Source: Rhexocercosporidium sp. MPI-PUGE-AT-0058 (taxonomy: Eukaryota > Ascomycota > Leotiomycetes > Helotiales). Taken from it: a stretch of DNA of 64,000 bases. A program made the translations under genes and the position numbers. The stretch covers positions 1,798,001 to 1,862,000 of the forward strand of contig JAGTJL010000015.1 in the NCBI GenBank assembly GCA_020746875.1, written 5' to 3'. The notes under the pieces are model-generated. The model had not been told where the DNA came from. It did no database searches and saw nothing but the letters and a program-made list of their open reading frames with translations. How positions within the stretch are numbered: position 1 is the first letter of the stretch; each line of letters starts with the position of its first letter. Shown here piece by piece: positions 1 to 15,000 of the stretch.

Positions 1-3000
1 AGAGCTACCATACAAAATGAACGAAGATTCTGGTGCTGAACTGTATGTTATGGATAAGCTTGTGGACTCCAAGATCACAACGCTGGACATTGTTGTAATA
101 ATTGACAGTGATCCCGATCTCACTGAAGAAAGATCAACTATTTGTGAACTGTCAGACTCGGTAGACCGTATTTTGGAAGCCAGAGGCGCAGAAGTAGTCA
201 CAGCAAAAGTGGTAGATGATATTGATGTCAGCTCTGCAGATTTAGTGAGAAAGGATCTGCTACTTGAAGAGACCTTGGATGATGTGACTTCACTCGCGGT
301 GCTCAAAGGTGTTGAATATCCAGAGGTTGGAGCGATAAGGGCGGAGCTTGATTCCAAAGGCTCAACAGTAAAGATGTCCGTGACGACCTCGGTATTGAAA
401 TCTCCTGTTGATGAGGCATTAACGGTGCTCGGTTCTGGAGAACTTTCGATCATCGAGCCTCGCGAGGACAGGGGAGTGACAAAATTGTCTGTTTGAGAAG
501 TGACCAAAACCAGTGACAATGCTGAGGTGACCTGCACGCCGCTGGATGAAACGACAGATATTGTAGAGATGACAGAACTAATGGCAGATGGCAGTAAGGA
601 GCCAGAGGCTGATATGCTTGAAGGAGTAATGAGCCTCTCAGTATCGGTCGGGATCTCATCTATTGATGTTTGTTGGCTGTTGCCACTCGTTTGGGATTTC
701 GAAACCCTGGAAAAAATAGAGGAGATTCCAAGGCTTGAAGACACCTGCGTGGACTGAACCGTCTCTCCAACGGAAGATGTCGTCGAAGCGAAAAATATTT
801 CACTCGTGGTGAGTGATGTCCGTTCGGATACAGTATTGGTACTAGGCAGAGTCGAAACTGCTCCAGAAGATGTTTCGAAGTGGGAAGTGTGACTTGCAGA
901 TTCTGATTGGCGTAGCATGGAGCTTGTAAATTCCTGGAAGCTTATAGGGGTGCTTTCAGTGATCGACGTTATGACCGTAAGGGTAGATTCAGCGGAAAAG
1001 GCCCCGATGATTGTGCTTGAAGTTGCAATCTCCGATTTGCTTTCGGAGAAAGTACTGCTTGTTAGTAAACCCAGTGCAGATTTTGCAGAGAATGAATCCA
1101 GTGCTGAATTGCTTCCAGAATTGGAAAGTACATATGAAATCGACGCTGTTCCGGATGTTGTTAAGTCGCCAAACGAGCTCGTAGCGACCTGCGAAGTTGT
1201 AACGCCTTCAGTTACTTTAATTGAGCTGGAAGTAATATCTATTGTGAAAGACGGTAGTGGTGGGTATATAGTACTCGAGAAGCCGAGTGTCGTAGAAGAC
1301 AGCATCTTAGACACCGAATCCTGAGTTGCCGCGACTGTTGACGCGGCACTCGATCTAGATGCAGGATTTGAAGGTGTGGATGAGGGCTGCGATGTGTCAC
1401 GACTTGTTGTCGCTACGACTGACGGAATCGTCTCTATAAGTGATGTCGTAACCCCTTGAGCTGAGCTATTAGTGGTGGAACCGCTGGTAGTTTGGGTGGA
1501 AGAGACTGATGGATAAATGCTGCTGCTCGAGGTGTCGATGGTGGCGGAAGCTAGGATCGTGGATACGAAATTCTGGGGAATCGCTCTCGTTGATGAGGGA
1601 GGTAACGATGGCTCGGATGATAGATAAGTAGTGCTGCTGGTCGAAAGGACTAGTAAATCACTGGTTGCAGATCCAAAACTACCTGTACTATAGACTAATT
1701 GCAAAGTAGCTAGCGATTCTGTAGACAGATTTGGGCCTACGGTCGATGCCCTTTCTAAGGATTTCGGGAGAGATGAGTCTTCTGTAAAGACATCCGTGAT
1801 GATATCTGTGTTGATGTATGAGGCAATCGAACTAGTCACCACTGTCGTTTGGACGGGACTTTGTTGAGTGGCTGCAGAGAGTGAGATGGCCATGGAAGTA
1901 TCAGAAGACGACGCGCCTACGCCGCTAGAGTATGGCAGAGAAGTGGAAGACGAGATGGAGATGCTACGAAGAGAAATTACGGCAGTATTTTGCAGCGTGA
2001 CGCTGCCCGAAGATGCCGTCTGTTGTGCCGGAGCAGATGAAGTTGAGGGTGACCGGCTGACGCCAGTGAAGCTTGTCGCCGCCAAAGTTTCCGAGCTTGT
2101 AGTTGGTGGCAGTAAGGAGGAAATGACGGCGCCAGAAGAGATTGAAGATGGGACCATTGTAGAAGTTGTTTGCAGCGTCTGGTCGAAACTTGATGTTTGC
2201 TCGACTGTGGTGGTCGTACTTTGACTGAAGAATAAGCTTGACAGCGAAGCAAACAATCCCCCAGTGCTTGAAGACACTAGTGTCGACGACAAAATACTTG
2301 CAGACTTCGATCTTTGCTTCGAAGAAGTGGCGGTCGAAGACGAGAGGACTGAACCTTCTTGGCTTAAAGACATGGAGGAAACGACTGAAGAGACATCGAG
2401 GACAGATGATCCTGTGATGACCGAACTTTCCGTCACGGCTGTTGTAGATAGTGGAATCGAAGATTGACTGGAAATCATCTCCGTAGAATCTGTTCCTTGC
2501 CGTAAGGTGGCACTTAATGTTTGACCCAGCGACATGGAGCCTTGACTCCCGGACACAGTGTTACTTGACCCCCCTTGAGAGATTTGACTCCACGATGATG
2601 ATGCGGAGGAAAGTTGCGAAGAGATAGAGAGAAGGCTGCTTGATGTTTGAGTCTCCGCCGAGGTCTCTGAAGCCGTACTTACCAGACTGCTTTCGAGACT
2701 GAGGGAGCTCTCACGGATTGTTGCGAATGACGCCGTGATGAAAGCGGAAGTGGTGACAAGTTGCGAGATACTTGGCACCTGGGAAGTGCTTGGTGTGCCG
2801 ACAGAAACACCAGTCGATTGCTCGCAGATGAACGTTGGGTCATCGGACAGGACTACTTTGAAGGTTTTTTCCGTATAGCCTTGAGGAACAGTGCCACTGT
2901 AGGCGACAACGACGACTCCTGCCCCCGAGACCGGAAATCCGAAGACAGCATGGTTATCACCCGGGAACAGGAGATTATCCCAGGACAGAAATCCGCCGGG

Positions 3001-6000
3001 ATGCGTGAATTCTTGCTCAATATTTGCCGGACTCTCAGTGCCGAACTTGAAATCCGAAAAGCCAGCCGAAATATCCGCGGGGGTAGCATATGCAGTAAGT
3101 CCCTCTGCTGTAAGACGCCCATCAGTACCAATGGTGAATATCACAGCGTCAGAGCACGTATCGGTGATCGATACTCTTCCATCTACGCCTAGAATTAGGA
3201 ATACTCGCTCTAGTGCTCGCTTGGACTTCTTTGGGACCGGTACGAAAGCAGAAGTACTTTGAGTGTCATCGTCATTGGTATTTTTGTTGAACGTCAAGAA
3301 AAAGGTAACGGGAGTTGGAGTCCCAGAGCTGAGGATATTCGATGAAACCAAAGATGCCGTGTATGGGGTTGTTGATGAAGCTATAAATGATGTGACCGAA
3401 ATTTTCGAGGCGCTTGCGGGCGCGGATGGTATGGACAGAGATTGCTCTGCTGACACGGAAATTGAGCTAATGCTTGCAGAGCTCAAGTATTGACTGGTGG
3501 TACTGAAAGTCCCGCTTTCCAAAGATTTTTGTATTGAAACACTGGGAGAACTTATAGCAAGGGAAGTTCTCGAAGAGGTATTTTGTCGTGTGCTTTCGAT
3601 CGACGGAATTTGGCTCGCTGATGCAGAGTCTCTAGGAAGCGAGAAGCTGGATGAAAATCTAAATATGCTGCTAGGAGAAATATGACTGCTCGTCTCGATA
3701 CTCAGGAGCCCAGAAGTGGAAGTCGATAAAGGTATACGTGAAGACAAAGATATACTTGATCGTGGACCAGAGATTGTAAATGTGACACTTCCATATACTT
3801 GCGTGGTGAGTGACACTGAGCGTTCTGAAGAAGTTTGTTCCTGGATGTCTGAGCCACTGACTGAAATTGTCTGTAACGTCGAAGCCTCTGAATTGGAAGC
3901 TGACGGGGTGGATATAAACTGTGATGTGGGAGATGGCCCAAAGGAAGTTTGCTCTAATGCCGATATCGACGTTGATTCAGAGGGTAGGAATGAGGATCCA
4001 GATATGGTTGGTGTCCCAAGGGACTGAGAATCAAGGGAAATAGTACTGGTGAGACTCAATACCGACATGACAGTTAAGGAGCCAGACACCAAAGTTTCAG
4101 AGCTTGATAATTGCCCTGATACAAAGCTACTCGTGGAAACCAATTCCTCGGAAATGCTGGCAGCAGCTGTGGCTGACAGTACCGTACTCGATTTCGGACC
4201 CTCAAGACTGGAGGTCAGTGTGGACAGACCGAGTGACAGGGACGCACTCTGCGACTCGGTCATGGTTCTACTAACTGATCCCGAAATTGAAGAGCTAGTT
4301 ACCGGTGTGATGATGCTTGACGATAGCAAGGGCACTGACGTGGAAACTAGTGTAAATGACTCGCTGCTTGAACCGCTCGGTGAAGCCAACCCAGATGCCG
4401 CTGGGATTGTCGAGAAGAGAGAATTAGTGGACAGTATGCTGTTTAGTTCTTTCTCACTCGTGGTTGCAAATTCCGGGGGTAACGAGGATGGGGAGGCCTC
4501 AGATCTAGAGACCGAGAAAGACGGCAGTGTAATTTGAGCCAAACTAGTCGATGAAATGACAGTAGAAAGTTGTACCAAGGAAGACGCAGAGCGGGATACT
4601 GTGCTGAGTAGTGAGAAACTAGAGAACCCAGCCCGATTCGATGTGGAAGATGATCCAAGCTGTGATGATGGAGACGACGAGGAATCTCTAGATGACTGCA
4701 TGCTTCTGCTTGATTCTGAGAAGGAGGCTAGGTGACTTGCTGCAGTGCTGATTATGACGAAAGAATTCGACACTGTCTGAGATGTGGAAAGTTCTAGAGC
4801 GTACGTCGATTGGAAAACAGAGCTACGCAGAGAAGTAAATGATGAGGACGCAGGTCGTGATGTGCTGCCACTACTGAGAAAGACAGCGGACGATGTGGCG
4901 GTCTGAGTTTCCAATATCGAGCTTAGTGACGGTAAACCGGCTGTAGGAACATTTGATGGCTGCGTAGGCTGGCTCGTACTCTTGTCGAGACTCGACGACA
5001 CGGATACCAGAGGGGTAGTACTCTCGACTTGGGACATCATTTGCGTGACAGAAATGACCTCATTTGATGACGGCTGGATTAGAGTCGTGAGTAGGGTAGC
5101 AGAAGATTGATATGTGGTCGTGGAGGCCTGGCTAACTACAACAGCCGTTGAGATCTGTTCCGTTGATCTCAATGCCGATATCGAGAGTGAGAATGAAACT
5201 GCCGCCAAAATGACTTGAGATAAGCTTGATGAAGCAAGAAGGGTACTTGCACTAAGACCAGCTGTCGTTTGTAAGGGAACGGAGGTTGATTCAGCGAGTT
5301 TGGAGTTCGACTGTCGTTCCCCAAATGAGGACCTGGATGAGAATGATTCGGGTACTGATGTCTCGGTTGCAGACGAGAAGGCGGTGCTTGATGCAGAGGT
5401 AGCAAAGTACAACGAAGACAATATAGATAACTGGGAGGATGCCATCGACCCCGAAACTATCGTAGTGCTTGAGGGAGTGGTTTCAGAAAATTCGGAAAGT
5501 GACCCTAGAGAAGTAGACGAGACTTGAACAGTAGTCGAAATAGAGGTAATTTGCGATAAGGATTCGAGCGAGCTTGTACGATGATCAGATTGTGTTGTTG
5601 CTGCCGCTGAGAAGCTTCCCGAGCTGGTAGCTAGGAAATTGGAAATCAGCGAACTGTACAGCACTTGATTTGTGCTAGTAGGGATATCTGTGAAGTCAGT
5701 TTCCAATTCTGTTATTTCGCCAGTAAAAATAGAGCTCAGGTATGGAGTAGAGGTCGCTGAAGAGCTTGTCAACCCCAGTACCTGAGAAGGTATTGTCGTT
5801 GCTAGTATTGACGATATTGACTGTTCCGGCGCTGTGGTGCCTGGCTCAAAAGTTGATTCTATGGTGGCTGAAGGAATCTGAACATCAGAAGAGACGTTTC
5901 CTTGCGAAACGATCAACGATTGAGACAAGGATTGAGAAAGTGTGATAGTGGTAGGTTGGGTTGTAATCGATGAGCTTTCCAACAAGCTCCTCTGTAGTGT

Positions 6001-9000
6001 CAGACCACTCTGAGTTTCAGATGAAGATATTTGAACGCTTGATGATGACAGGAGAATAGTCTCCGTAGCGGACCCTTTGGGACTTGATGTCACGAAATAC
6101 GATGATGACTGGCCAAGAATCGACGTGTTCGGGCCTTGAATCTCTGTCGAAACTGCGCTCGTAGTCAAATCGTAAGATGTGCTCCCTTGTAGAACTGATG
6201 CTGGTTGGGATGTAACGATTGAGGAGACTTGGACTGAAGTTGAGGAGATTGATGAGAAGCTATTTTCGCCTGTGCTCGTGGGGACCTGAGCACTCGAGGA
6301 GGCAATAAGCGATGGTAGGGTAGTCGAGACTGATTCTGAGACAAGTGACGACGCTGGAGCTGAAGATGTATCGTCAATTATCGTAGCACTTTTGCTTGAA
6401 ATCTCTGTCACAATTGATATTGTTGACCTCCCATAAGTTACACTTTCTCCTTGTTCAGATGCCGATTGAGATAGTGAAACCAACGAAGATGCCAAGGGGA
6501 TTGATACACTTGGTTGGGAAGTCATCTCGGGCACAAGTTGAGTAGACAGCATGCTTGACGATAAAGTAAACAGAGGCATCGTGATCGAAGAGAACGCTTG
6601 ACGACTGGAGGACAACAGAACTGGAATATTGGTGCTTGGTGACTCTGTTTCAAAAGAGGACGCCATTGTGAGCATCTGAGAAGATAGGGTTGATGTGGCG
6701 GATTTTGACAGGGGCAGTGTGACCGAAGTAGACTCCAGAGCGTTTGAGGAGCTTGCTGAAATACTCTTCGTTGTACTCTGTGTAGGTTGTAAACTTGATG
6801 TGGGTGCGGACGAAACAATCGTAAATGACATTTGAACAGCCGAAGAAGACTGAGGGTGAATACTCGTCGATACTTGCGATATTTGCAGTAAGCCTGTATC
6901 CCTAGTTGGCACAAAAGAAGCACTAGCCTGTGGCAGAGCAGACGATTCGGACAATGCTGCCGTGGAAGTTTCTGTCACATTTGAGGAGTCGGCGCCAGAA
7001 CTGCTCCTTGTTCTGGTTTCAGTACCGAAAACGCTTGAAGAGAGGCTAAAGGCAAGTAAGTTAATCGAAACTGATGCTTGAGATGTTGAAGTCTTGATAG
7101 GCAAGGAAAGCGGGGTACGGCTGGTCTCGCTTCCAAGCGCCAGTGTTGACATGCTAAGCGAAGAGCTTGGCTCCTGGCTCAAAATGGAGGGGGAGCCTGT
7201 GAATGACCCTGGATCGACCGCGGAAGATAATAGCGTGACGTCAGAAGCCTGTGTATCACCTGAAATACTTAAAGATAATGTCTCTCCGCTTAATACTTGG
7301 AAAGTCGTTGTTTGGATGGTGATTGAGAACGCCACGGAGAAGGAACTGGGTCTACTCTCCAAAGCAACAGATGATGACTCCACAGCGGATAATGATAACT
7401 CGAAGGTGCTGCTTGCGTAGGAAGTTGTTCTGGATATAGACATAATTGACGAGTCCAGGACCCCAGTGGATCTGGAAGCCAAGATGGAAGTGGACTGCGC
7501 TACCAGATACGACGAAATCTTTCCTGGCGTGCTTTCCGTCACCTGGGATGAGGAGACAGCAGGCAATTCAAAGCTTGTAAAGGTAGAGGTAGGCCTGTCC
7601 TGAATGACTTCTGAAAAAGTTGAAATTGCAGTGGGAAGCGAGACAGACTCCGAGAGACTTCCAGTGGATTGTGCAGAGGAGAGGTTTGAAGTCCCTAAAG
7701 TCACAGAGCTTGAGAAATGACTACCTGTCAGGGTTGAAGCAGAGCTCGAAAACTGTCTGGAATCAACTACGGGGGAGGATGATAAGATAGAATTAAGGTC
7801 TGTTGTTCTCAAAGACGAATGAATAGGGCTGATCGTGCTCTCTGTTGGATTAGATGTGCTCATTGTGACTGAAATAAAGTCCAGCGACGAAACATCTAAG
7901 CTCTGTGACGCCGAAGCTGTATTGACAGTAATTGACGTAGTACTCGCACCTGACTGGGAGACGGACGTCTGTGTAACGAGATTTGAAGTAGTAATGGACA
8001 CACGTTCGATTGTACTGGAGACAAGGGCTGAAATCTGCAGGATACTCGACACGATAGATCTTGCTGATGATAACTCGGTCGCGGAATCGTTCGGCTGAGT
8101 TGATTCTAACGATGAAGCTTCTCCAGTAGAGGAGTGCATTGCAACACTTGACAAGATTTGAGATTGAGATACAGCTGTGGCTGACACAGAAGTTGGGAGG
8201 CTTGGTTCGGTGCTGGGTAGACTCAAAGGTTCCGATTGTGAAATAACTGAAGTCAGACTTTGGGATAACAAAGTTGATACCGTACTCGCTGTGGTACCGA
8301 ACGAACCCGAGCTCTGGAATAGCACAGTTTGAGAAATACTAGTAACCGTAATTTGCGGTGACTGGACAATGAATGAGATACTTGTGGGTTGACTGGCGGA
8401 TGCCAACTCGGAAGCGGCTGACATGGTGAGCTCCACAGACGTCTCCAAGATACTTGAAGACAAGAAGGGGCTCGTTTCGGACTCTGAAAACTTCGTGGGA
8501 AAAGCAGATTGTTCTGTAGTCTGAAAAGTCTGAACAGTTGTGATAGGTAAGATAGATGGCGTGTATGACTCTTCCGTGATAGAGGACTGTGTTGGTGTCG
8601 GTACAGATCGAATCGTAGACGATGCGCTTTCGCCGGAGATACTCGATTTTGGTGTGAGTGATAATGAGGCTAACACCAGGCCTGAAATAGTTGCTATTTC
8701 ACTAGTTTCGAGTGGTAAGGAGGTAACACTAGTGCCCGTGACTGCTCCTTGGCTTAGGATCTGAGCTGAAGTTGAAGAAAGCTCACCCGTAGGAGTAGCG
8801 TTGCTTCGAATCTCGCTTTGAGAATCAGATTTGACAATCTCGGATGATGGATAGGTCGTAACTTGGCTATGGCTTGCGATTGCAGATGATAGTGCAGAGG
8901 TTCCCAATGACCCAGATGTGCTTCCAACTTGAATCGGGCTTTCTGATGGGAAGCCGGAGGAAAACGACGAAGTTTGTGATGCAATGTCCACAGAAATTGT

Positions 9001-12000
9001 CTCACCAGAGGAAAATGCATTTGATTTGGTTAATACCGCACTTAATCCAACCGAACTTGACACAAATTGCGTGGTTGAAAGCATGGTAGTTTCAGGCGCG
9101 CCTGAACTTTGAGATACAGAGAACGAAACTCCAGATAGCGTAGCTGTCGCGTACGATGATATGTCGGACTGTAAAGCCGACGAAGATAAAGCAGATGCAG
9201 TTTCAATTTCACTGGAGGTCCCAATCACCAAAGTGGACAATGTAGGCACTGTGCTTTCTGATGCGCTCGCTGCGCTTAAGCTTGGCTCTTCGGAACTTGT
9301 GATGATCCTAGTCAGAGATACGGATTGAATCTGACTTGTAACGATAGAGCTGGATAATAGTGTCGAAGAAGTGGAAGCTTGCTCGCTGCCGCTGCCCACT
9401 GAGCTCTGGAAGTAAGACGTCGTGAACATTCCTATTGTTGAGGACATTGCCAACAAGCTCGAGGGTTCGCTCGAGATAAGATCTGGGGAACTGGATTGCG
9501 TGTTGGTCGACGGAAGAATGACCTGAGACATGGCACTGGTACTTGGACTTTGCTGCTGTGAAGCTGACGCTGGCTCGGTTGACGGCAAGGCTGTAGGGTT
9601 CGAGGATCGATTCGTTATGAACAGGACTGTAGAAGAAACAGAGTACTGAATGCTGCTAATTTGTGTCGATGACTGGACCTGAGAATTCGTGAGCGTCTTA
9701 ATTGAGGATGATAGATCCGCAGTGCTTGAATATTTGTTTGCAGTAACATATATCGAAGTTGACTCTGAGTTAGACGAGATGACGAAATGTACTGAGCCAA
9801 CACTGGGACTTGGACTCTGCTGTTGTGAAGCATGGGATGATCCGCTGGATAGATGAGTAAATGTACTTGGCCTCTCACTTGTTACGGCTAGAACAGTGGA
9901 AGATATTGAACCTGGTGAGCTGGTGCCTTGTGTTAATGCCTGGGCCTGGGAAGTCGTGACCCCCTCAGTTGTTGACGATAGATCCACAGTGCTTGACCGT
10001 TGGCTTAGATACGCGGAGCTTGATTGTGGAGTGAAAGGAGTGGCGGAGGTCTGGGAGTCAACGCCTGCGCTTGAGCTTTTCAGTTGCGATGTAACTTCTG
10101 AAGTCGACAAATTTAAAGACGTGGTTTGGCTTTCGTTTATGACACTCGAGGAAGCTGCTTGTACAAGAGATCGCGAGATAGTTGAGATAAGCGAGGTAAT
10201 TTGCGTCGACCCCTTAGACGTCTCAGAAATCAGCTCAGAAGATGATTTACCATAAGTCGAGGAACCTGTCTCTGCACTGCTGACCTGCTGCTTAGAGCTG
10301 GAGGGGCGTTCTGAGAATTCCGAGAGGGTTTGTGACGCTGTCTGAGGTTCAATCGCGGTAGACAATTCAAACACCGAGGAGATGGTTTTTGTGATGCCTG
10401 GTGAGAAGCTGGTGTATTGCGTCGACACGACAGAATCGCCGGGAGTCACCCCGGTTGAAGATAAGGTTGGAGTTGAGAATCTGGATGCTGTACTGCTGAT
10501 CTGTTGCTCCAAAGTGGATACATCCTCTGAGACTGACGAAGTCAACGGGGCGGTTTGGACCTCTATCGATATCGTCGACGAAAGCACTGACGCAGTAGAT
10601 TGGTTCGTGCTCGATAATATAAATGAAGATCCCGGACTGGTTGTGAGGAGTAACTGAGTCGTAGATTTACTATAGATATATGATATGGAACCCACGGAGC
10701 TTGATTCTCGGGAAATTGACATGCTCTCTGTCAATTGCAAAGTTGAAGAAAGGGGTTTCCCTTCGCTCGTAAGCGACAACGACGCGGACGGTGGGATGGA
10801 TTGCGAAGAACTTGACAGCTCACTTGAAGAGGTGAAAATAGTGAGAGACGGCGACTCGAGGGGAAATTGGCTGGAAGTGGATGATATGAAGCTTACAGAG
10901 CTCAGTTGTAAGGAAGTCGAGACCTTTTCTGTGGAGTGCAAAGCTGAATAAGACGATTGAACTTCACTGGTAAGCGACTTCGAGAATACCGAAACGGACG
11001 ACTGTGAGCTGCTTGAGATAAGACTTGATGCTGTTTTTGAACCAAGAGCAGTTCTTGAGACCGATTCCGATGATGTTTGACCAGGTGTAGAGAACAACGT
11101 CTCGATGCTGCTGGGCATATTCGAGGATTCAGATACCGTGTTATTCTGATCTCGGTAAGAGGTTGTGAATGCGCTCCGACTGTACATCGAAGATAACATT
11201 GAGAGGGATGACGAGTACGTTGCTTCATTGATGCTTGCAGATTGCGAGGCCTCCGACACGCTCTGGGCTTGCGATGAGGATTGTAAGTCAGATATCGTTG
11301 CGGATACAGATGGTTCAAAGCTTGATGGATATACGCTTATCGAGGCCACACTGAATGAGGATGATTGGTACGGCACTGAGCTCTGTCCAATCTCGGTCGA
11401 CGGCACACCGATAGAAACAGTGGGCTCAGATTGCGATAGTGTACCGGTTGAAATGGCGAACGAAGAAGTGGACAAGATCTGACTGACTGATGAACTCGGG
11501 GATTGCGAGGACTGAGTCTCGGTTGCCGTAGATAATCTCGGAGGCTGTGAGCCAGCGCTAGGAACTGAGGCTGTTGACGATAAAAAGGAAGCCTGTACAC
11601 TGGAAATCTCTTCCTGCAAAGTGCTGGAAATTAAAATCGTCTGGGATGATAACACTATAATGCTTGAGGAAATAGCAGGACTTGAGATCTGGCTCGACGA
11701 AACTTCAGATGGAATTGTAAAACTTGGAACTGAAGCTTGGGGGCCTGTAGACAAGACCGTGTACGAGGAAATATCTGTTTGGCTTGAATCTGCACTTGAA
11801 GCAGTTTTTGAAGATATTCCTTGATCGGCACTTGATGAACCCATGAAGAGGTAGGAACTTGTGAAAGGGCCAGTTTGAGAATAAGTATAGCTCTGAGTGG
11901 ATGATTTTTCCTGCGATGAAATTGTCAACAATGAGCTAATGGACGGCACCGTGCTTGTGAGTTCTTCACTTGAGGTTCCGATGCTTTTGGATGAACTCGG

Positions 12001-15000
12001 TACAGACAGCGTGTTTAAAGTCCCATCAGAAGCGGAGAGTATGCTGGTCGAAATGACCGACGCTTCCTGGACTAACTTGGATGAGAATACTGACGGCGTA
12101 GAACTCCGTGGTTCACTAGCTGATGATGAACTCTGAGAAGCCCGGGTAGATAACGCCAATATCGAAGTGCTCTGAGCAATTTCTTCCGAAGTCTGACCGA
12201 TTGAGGATAAAACAGAAAGCGGGTAACTGCTCTGAGATTCCACCGTAGAGCCCACACTCGAGAGAGTTGGCGACTGCATTCTAGTGGCGAATATCGATGA
12301 TAGAGATGTGTATGAGGATTGGACGGACGCTGTATTCGGGGAAGCAGAGAAACTTGCAAACGATGTCGAAGGAACGAGACTTTGAGATCCGGTAGATGAT
12401 GTAGCGAGTTCAGGAGCCGTAAATAGTTGCGATGAGGAGACGAGGGAGCCCGCAGAATTGCTCGAGAGGACTTCTGTGGACACGGAAATGGCCGGCGTCT
12501 GCGTACTTCCCACCTGGACAGACGATGCTGGCATAGTAGCTGACTCGATCTTCAAAATTTCCGTGCCTGAACTTGAGAGGTATAATGTCTGAGCCCCAAC
12601 AGACGAGGATTCCGTTTTGGAGGAGGCCCCCGGTTGATTAGACATGGTGTTTGAAGCAGACTCGGACAATAGCAGTGTCGAGCCAGGTAACAAAATCTGA
12701 CTGGCCGTGCTGCTCAGCATTGGGGAGGCTTGAGATGTCTGGGTGCCAATGGAGGAAGATACCAATTGAGAGTACGAGACAGAGGAAGAATCCTGCGCGG
12801 TAGACCTGACCGCATAGCTTGTTGATCCTGGACTTGAAGCAATATTTTGAGACGCAGTTTCAACCGCCAAACTGCTTTGCGTCTGGGAGAACTGGGCTGT
12901 TTGGACTTCCCTAGAAGAAGATAGTAGTTGAGTGGACGAATACATGCTTGACGAGATGTCTTGAAGTGTAGAGCTGAGCACATAGCTTGTGGACCCTGAG
13001 CTAATAGTGAAGCTTTGGGAAACACTTGCACTCGTACTTTCAATGGCGCTCCGAATTTGCGATTGCTCAAGTGTCGCCGAGGTCTGTTCAGCGTCGGTTG
13101 TGCTAACGGAAGGTAGATAGGAAGGAATTGGCGTTGCTGTCGAGCCTGCCTCAGATGTGGATGGGCTGGATGACGACGGAACAGGATCCCAATATGTTTT
13201 CGTAGTAGCAGCCCCTGAAGATGTTGGCTCTGGAGGTGTTTGGGTTGGCGATAGAGCTAGCACAGTTGATGATTGTACAGGTGGTGCTGTGATTCTAGTT
13301 GAGAGGGCATCTCCACTGGTTGAAGTGTAGCCACTCGACATTGAGAATAACAGGTTCCCTGAAGTTGTCTCCGGTACAAGCGTCGATTGGGAAAGACTGG
13401 CGGTTGACGAGAACCCGGGAAGCTTCGAAGCGGACTGTACTGTCTGCAATGGATTTCCAGAGGATTCCACAGTTCCGCTACTTGATGCGTACCCACTCGA
13501 CATTGTGGATGACACAGGGAACAGTGTAACATAGGACGCAGATGTTGATTGCAGGACACTTCCGCGCGTGGAAATCTCAAGTTTTGTAGACGTTGGTGCA
13601 ACTTCAGACGACAACTTCGATGTGATATCAGTTACGTAACTTGATACATAAGTACTTTGGATCGAAGATCCGGCCAAGGTCGAAGATCGGAATCCCGAGC
13701 CATCCTGTGAGACCACACTCGAGCTGACCTCACTTGATGCCGAAGGGGCCCCTTGTGTGATCGTCCGAGAAGACAAAGCCGTAAAGGGGCTCAGGAAGAA
13801 GCTTCCTGACGAGGGGCTCAATCCTGAAATAATCGTGGACGAGACCATATTCTCTGTACTGGTTTGGAGCAGGCTAGTTGCTGTGTCACTCATTGATTGA
13901 CTATCTGATTTAGAGACTGACATGTATGTTGAGTACTGGCTCTGTGAAAATGATCCCGACTGTCCAACCAATGAACTACTTTCAATAGTTGACGATGTAA
14001 TTGATGAGTAAGATTCGGATGAGACTTCAAAGCTAGTTGTCGTACTTGCATATGGCAGAGTCTGTGACTCCACAATGGTAGAAGATATCAATATAAAGCT
14101 CTGTGATACCGATGTCGATTCACCTGCACTAGTAATGCTTCCTGTACCGGATGATCCAATTAACGAGGGGTATACAGATGGTGTACTAAAGCTTGATACG
14201 GTACTCTCACTTCGCAATTCAGAAATCGTATCTGTACGTTCCGCAACCGAACCGGAGCCAGGCGGGATGCTTGACCCAGGCGTAGATAACGCAATTTCGC
14301 TTCCGGTCAAAGACGCCGAGAAAGAAAAGCTAAAAGATGGACTGGGTATACTGCTCTGCTCTTCACTGGAGAAGGAGGATATGTACGGCGACGACAAAAC
14401 AGGGGGAAATACAGTTGCAGTCTCAGGTTTCGAAGTCTGGCTGGAAACAAGTGATTCCGAGACCGAGAATGTGCGCAATGGCACTGAACTGTATTGACTT
14501 CTTGACCCCAAGATTAAGATTGAGATTGAGGAGATTGCAGTGTTGTCTGTAGTTGGGACAGATTGTTGAGCGGATGAGGTGGCTGCGAAAGATGTCGATT
14601 CAAGGATGTTGGTTGAGGTACCCAGAGATAGCGTCTGAATAGTTGTGGATAATTTGCTGCTCTGTTGTGAACCTGATACTGATGACGATGATGTATCCTG
14701 CGATCGCAATTCTGATAGAGAATCTGTCTGAGCGTTAGATGACATCGAGCTAGCACTCGGCACAGTCTCCATTCTCTGACTACTTTCTCTCACGCTGAAG
14801 CTCACTGTGAAGCTTGATACGATGTTGACCTGACTGGCTATCGGAGTAATCGACACATCGGAAAACGTGCTGGAGACTACACTCGTTTGACCAAAAGAAG
14901 ACGTCTACAAATCATAAGCACTAAAGTCCTAGGCCTGAAAAAACGACCGCTTACCTGCGACAATCCGCTTTCAGCACTTGATAACGGGATGTATGAAGAT

